Assembly: GCA_013153955.1 (NCBI GenBank)
Contig: JAADDM010000036.1
Span: 1-8,112, forward strand
Origin: Gammaproteobacteria bacterium
Lineage (GTDB): Bacteria; Pseudomonadota; Gammaproteobacteria; Thiomicrospirales; Thiomicrospiraceae
Direction of reading: 5' to 3'
DNA length: 8,112 bases
Below are positions 6,062 to 8,112 of the stretch, in pieces. The number at the start of each line of letters is the position of its first letter. Position 1 is the stretch's first letter. The position numbers were made by a program, and so were the translations under genes. The notes beneath the pieces were generated by a model. The model ran no database searches, was not told the DNA's origin, and saw only the letters and a list, made by a program, of their open reading frames with translations.

Positions 6062-6376
6062 TTAAAGATTGTCGTCTAAAAAGGCGTTTAACTGTGATTT
6101 AGAAAGCGCACCAACGTGGCTTGCATCTACTTCACCGTTTTTAAACAGCATTAATGTCGGGATACCACGTACACCATATTTAGGTGGTGTCGCAGGGTTC
6201 TCATCAATGTTTAGTTTTGCAATTTTAACTTTGCCTTCGTATTCGCTTGCGGCATCGTCAAGAATTGGCGCAATCATCTTACATGGCCCACACCATTCTG
6301 CCCAAAAATCGACTAGAACTGGAAGGTCAGACTGTAGTACTTCAGTATCAAAATTTGCATCGCTTGTTGAAATCAT
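6062..6376 (-). CDS. trxA: Thioredoxin 1
   Basis: A 104-residue classical thioredoxin, slightly shorter than E. coli TrxA (108-109). It is the general cytosolic protein disulfide reductant, recycled by thioredoxin reductase and serving ribonucleotide reductase, methionine sulfoxide reductase and others. The active site WCGPC is at 28-32 (Cys29, Cys32), the buried acid is Asp23 in VDFWAEW, and the cis-proline is Pro73 in RGIPTLMLF. The YGVRGIPT block and glycines near 81 and 89 (KNGEV, HVGAL) complete the fold. ATG 6376 is supported by AGGAG 6 bases upstream (6383-6387 on the minus strand). It precedes rho in the same direction, the E. coli trxA-rho order. The leader carries a run of nine A in the transcribed sense (6399-6407) just before the ribosome binding site; no convincing promoter was identified. 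Confidence 0.98.
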   Translation of the reverse strand: MISTSDANFDTEVLQSDLPVLVDFWAEWCGPCKMIAPILDDAASEYEGKVKIAKLNIDENPATPPKYGVRGIPTLMLFKNGEVDASHVGALSKSQLNAFLDDNL

Positions 6377-6535
6377 TGGTTTCTCCTGCTTGTATCTGTT
6401 TTTTTTTATTTCTTCTACAAATACAGAAAATCACACACCGTTGGCTTATTCATTCTTATGAAGAGGTAAGCCAGAGGGTAAGGTCTTTTCAGATTCGTAT
6501 GGAATGTGTGTCTTAGACATTGATTTTAAATGGAG

Positions 6536-6565
6536 TTGAGCATCGCTTCAAGACCTATTTATAAT
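6536..6565 (+). promoter_or_regulatory. Candidate rightward promoter toward uvrD
   Basis: TTGAGC (6536-6541, 4 of 6) and a perfect TATAAT (6560-6565) are 18 bases apart; a second TATAAT overlaps just downstream at 6569-6574. Transcription would start near 6573-6582 and give uvrD a leader of roughly 220 bases. AT-rich DNA makes chance matches likely. Confidence 0.35.
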
Positions 6566-6725
6566 CAATATAATTTGAATATCCGCCATTATTACATTAA
6601 TAACTTTTAAAAAGCAAGGGTAAATGTGTGCTAATGGCTTAAGTATTTTGGACGTACTGACTGACAAGCCTCCAAAACAGGGGGCGATTATCGTACGATA
6701 GAGGCCTTAATTGGTGGATAGACTG

Positions 6726-6794
6726 ATGAGCGGTATTTTTACGGTCTCTAGCTCGGTCTTGAAGTCGCTTGTAGGTAAGGTTGTTACGGAATAG
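6726..6794 (+). CDS. Possible 22-residue leader ORF just before uvrD
   Basis: ATG 6726 opens 22 codons (MSGIFTVSSSVLKSLVGKVV plus two residues) ending at TAG 6792-6794, four bases before the uvrD ATG. GGTGGA (6713-6718) lies 7 bases upstream and is a passable ribosome binding site, while uvrD itself has only a weak one. This arrangement would allow translational coupling. No homology is recognised, and an ORF this short is expected by chance, so treat it as a candidate only. Confidence 0.2.
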   Translation: MSGIFTVSSSVLKSLVGKVVTE

Positions 6795-6798
6795 GTTT

Positions 6799-8112
6799 AT
6801 GGATATCTCTTTTATACTGAATGATTTAAACGATGCACAGCGTGATGCGGTGACGGCGGAAGATACACACGCGCTTATTTTAGCGGGTGCGGGCAGTGGT
6901 AAAACACGGGTGCTGGTACATCGTATTGCTTGGTTAACGCAAGTAATGGGGTTCTCTCCTTATAACGTATTGGCCGTGACCTTTACCAATAAAGCCTCCA
7001 ACGAGATGCGTGGCCGAATCGAATCGCTGATTGGTCAGCAAGCAGGCGGTTTAACCATGGGTACATTTCATGGGATTGCCTACCGTATTTTGCGCCAGCA
7101 CTATCAAGAGGTGGGCTTACCGCAAGGCTTTCAAATCCTGGATTCAGACGACCAAAAGCGTGTGATTAAACGTCTGTTAAAAGCGATGGAACTGGATGAA
7201 AATCAGTGGCCACACAAACAGATTCAAGCTTTTATTAATGGAGAAAAAGAGGAGGGGCGTCGCCCTCATCACATAGATATTGGTCATAACCCTTATGTGG
7301 CAAAGATGGTTCAGGTGTATGAAGCCTATGAAGCGCAGTGCAAACGATCAGGCCTGGTAGATTTTGCCGAACTTTTATTAAGAGCGCATGAGTTATGGCT
7401 TAAAAACCCCCAGGTTTTGGCACATTATCAAGCCCGTTATAAGCATATTTTGGTGGACGAGTTTCAAGATACCAATAGTTTGCAATACGCTTGGTTGCGT
7501 GTGTTGGCAGGTGGGTCGGGTAAGTTGTTTGTGGTGGGCGATGATGATCAGTCTATTTATGGTTGGCGTGGTGCGAAGGTAGAGAATATTCGCCAGTTTG
7601 AAGAGGATTTTGCCAATGTCAAAATGGTTAAACTTGAACAGAACTACCGTTCAACAGGGACGATTCTAAAAGCCGCCAACGCTTTGATTGCCAATAATAC
7701 GACGCGTATGGGTAAGCAGTTGTGGAGTGCGGGTGAAGCGGGTGATCCGATTAAAGTTTACGAGGCATTCAATGAATATGATGAGGGTCGCTATGTTTGC
7801 GCCCAAATAGAAACTTGGTGTGAACAGGGGGGAACCCGAAGTGATGTGGCGGTGCTGTATCGTTCCAATGCACAGTCCCGGGTGATGGAGCAGGCGCTGA
7901 TGCAAGCGCAAATTCCTTACCGAGTGTATGGGGGGTTGCGCTTCTATGACCGAGCCGAAATTAAAGATGTTCTAAGTTATTTACGCCTATTGGTAAATCG
8001 TGAAGATGATGCCGCTTTTGAGCGTGCTTACAATCATCCTCCGCGTGGTATTGGTCAGAAAACAGCTGATAGTATTCGAGAGGTGGCCAAGCATAATCAA
8101 ATCCCGCTTTGG
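6799..8112 (+). CDS. uvrD: DNA helicase II UvrD, N-terminal 438 residues (cut by window end)
   Basis: A superfamily 1A 3'-5' DNA helicase acting in nucleotide-excision and mismatch repair. The frame is open from ATG 6799 to the window edge; E. coli UvrD is about 720 residues, so some 280 are missing. In order: MDISFILNDLNDAQRDAV containing the Q-motif, Walker A AGAGSGKT (29-36), motif Ia AVTFTNKA, TFHGIAYR, Walker B VDEFQD (219-224), motif III GDDDQSIYGWRGA (247-259) and motif IV LEQNYRS (279-285), followed by the start of domain 2B. UvrD rather than Rep is indicated by the MDISF start, GWRGAKVENI (Rep has SWRGA) and the DENQWP and EEGRRPHH segments. Motifs V and VI lie beyond the window. Ribosome binding is weak (ACGGA, 8 bases upstream). 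No SOS box is visible. Divergence from trxA-rho recalls E. coli, where the related rep gene lies in the rho-trxA neighbourhood. Confidence 0.96.
   Translation, partial: MDISFILNDLNDAQRDAVTAEDTHALILAGAGSGKTRVLVHRIAWLTQVMGFSPYNVLAVTFTNKASNEMRGRIESLIGQQAGGLTMGTFHGIAYRILRQHYQEVGLPQGFQILDSDDQKRVIKRLLKAMELDENQWPHKQIQAFINGEKEEGRRPHHIDIGHNPYVAKMVQVYEAYEAQCKRSGLVDFAELLLRAHELWLKNPQVLAHYQARYKHILVDEFQDTNSLQYAWLRVLAGGSGKLFVVGDDDQSIYGWRGAKVENIRQFEEDFANVKMVKLEQNYRSTGTILKAANALIANNTTRMGKQLWSAGEAGDPIKVYEAFNEYDEGRYVCAQIETWCEQGGTRSDVAVLYRSNAQSRVMEQALMQAQIPYRVYGGLRFYDRAEIKDVLSYLRLLVNREDDAAFERAYNHPPRGIGQKTADSIREVAKHNQIPLW

Larger units (their letters stand above)
6377..6798. other. Divergent intergenic region between trxA and uvrD
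   Basis: This 422-base gap holds the trxA leader and ribosome binding site on its left edge, an AT-rich centre (about 6550-6612) with two TATAAT-like hexamers, and a G-richer right part leading to uvrD. A 12-base dyad, TATCGTACGATA, lies at 6689-6700. Two small ORFs (6624-6701 and 6726-6794) are possible but unsupported by homology. I saw no LexA-type CTG-N10-CAG box, no tRNA and no recognisable structured RNA. The trxA promoter must lie here, but no -35/-10 pair was good enough to call. Confidence 0.6.

Noticed and set aside
6411..6426. LexA-like half-site ending in TACAG upstream of trxA
   Set aside because: The matching left half reads TCT instead of CTG, so the dyad is incomplete, and it is near trxA and far from uvrD.
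6069..6516. Two overlapping rightward open frames of 130 and 89 codons across trxA and its leader
   Set aside because: They lie antisense to the clearly conserved trxA, have no recognisable domains and end in low-complexity leader sequence; they are chance frames.
6689..6700. TATCGTACGATA dyad as an operator
   Set aside because: A 12-base palindrome alone in a 422-base gap is not strong, and no promoter element is positioned around it.

Overview
The window looks like ordinary chromosomal housekeeping DNA from a gammaproteobacterium of moderate G+C content. MutY, YggX, HemE, Rho, TrxA and UvrD all read as close relatives of the enterobacterial proteins, and mutY overlaps yggX as in other gammaproteobacteria. 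A sulfur-oxidising Thiomicrospira/Hydrogenovibrio-like member of the Thiotrichales would fit, but that is an impression from protein style and gene order, not a demonstrated assignment. I see no insertion sequence, CRISPR array, tRNA, rRNA, integrase or phage gene.

Layout. Bases 1-1866 run rightward: the 3' end of mutY (cut by the window edge), yggX overlapping it by 8 bases, then an EAL-HDOD signalling protein starting at GTG 658. A perfect 16-bp hairpin (1905-1944) ends this block and also serves the convergent hemE. Bases 1963-6376 are all leftward. Read in the direction of transcription the order is trxA, rho, rpmE (type B L31), a secreted staphylococcal-nuclease-like protein, and hemE. 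rpmE, the nuclease-like gene and hemE each have a candidate promoter of their own, and terminators follow rpmE and the nuclease-like gene. trxA and rho are separated by 171 bases that hold a hairpin without a U-tract and a strikingly C-rich, G-poor leader, as expected for autogenous control of rho. From 6799 the strand switches: uvrD runs rightward out of the window, 438 codons present. The 422-base divergent region between trxA and uvrD has no conserved gene, but contains a candidate rightward promoter and two very short possible ORFs.

How the genes relate. MutY and UvrD act in DNA repair, YggX in iron/oxidative protection, TrxA in thiol redox, HemE in haem synthesis, Rho and L31 in transcription termination and translation. 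They do not form a single pathway. The most noteworthy items are the nuclease-like protein, whose metal-binding acidic residues are replaced and whose best promoter would give a leaderless mRNA; the EAL domain, which keeps its signature polar residues but has an altered loop; the rho leader; and a 28-base perfect palindrome upstream of hemE. I found no convincing undescribed multi-gene system.
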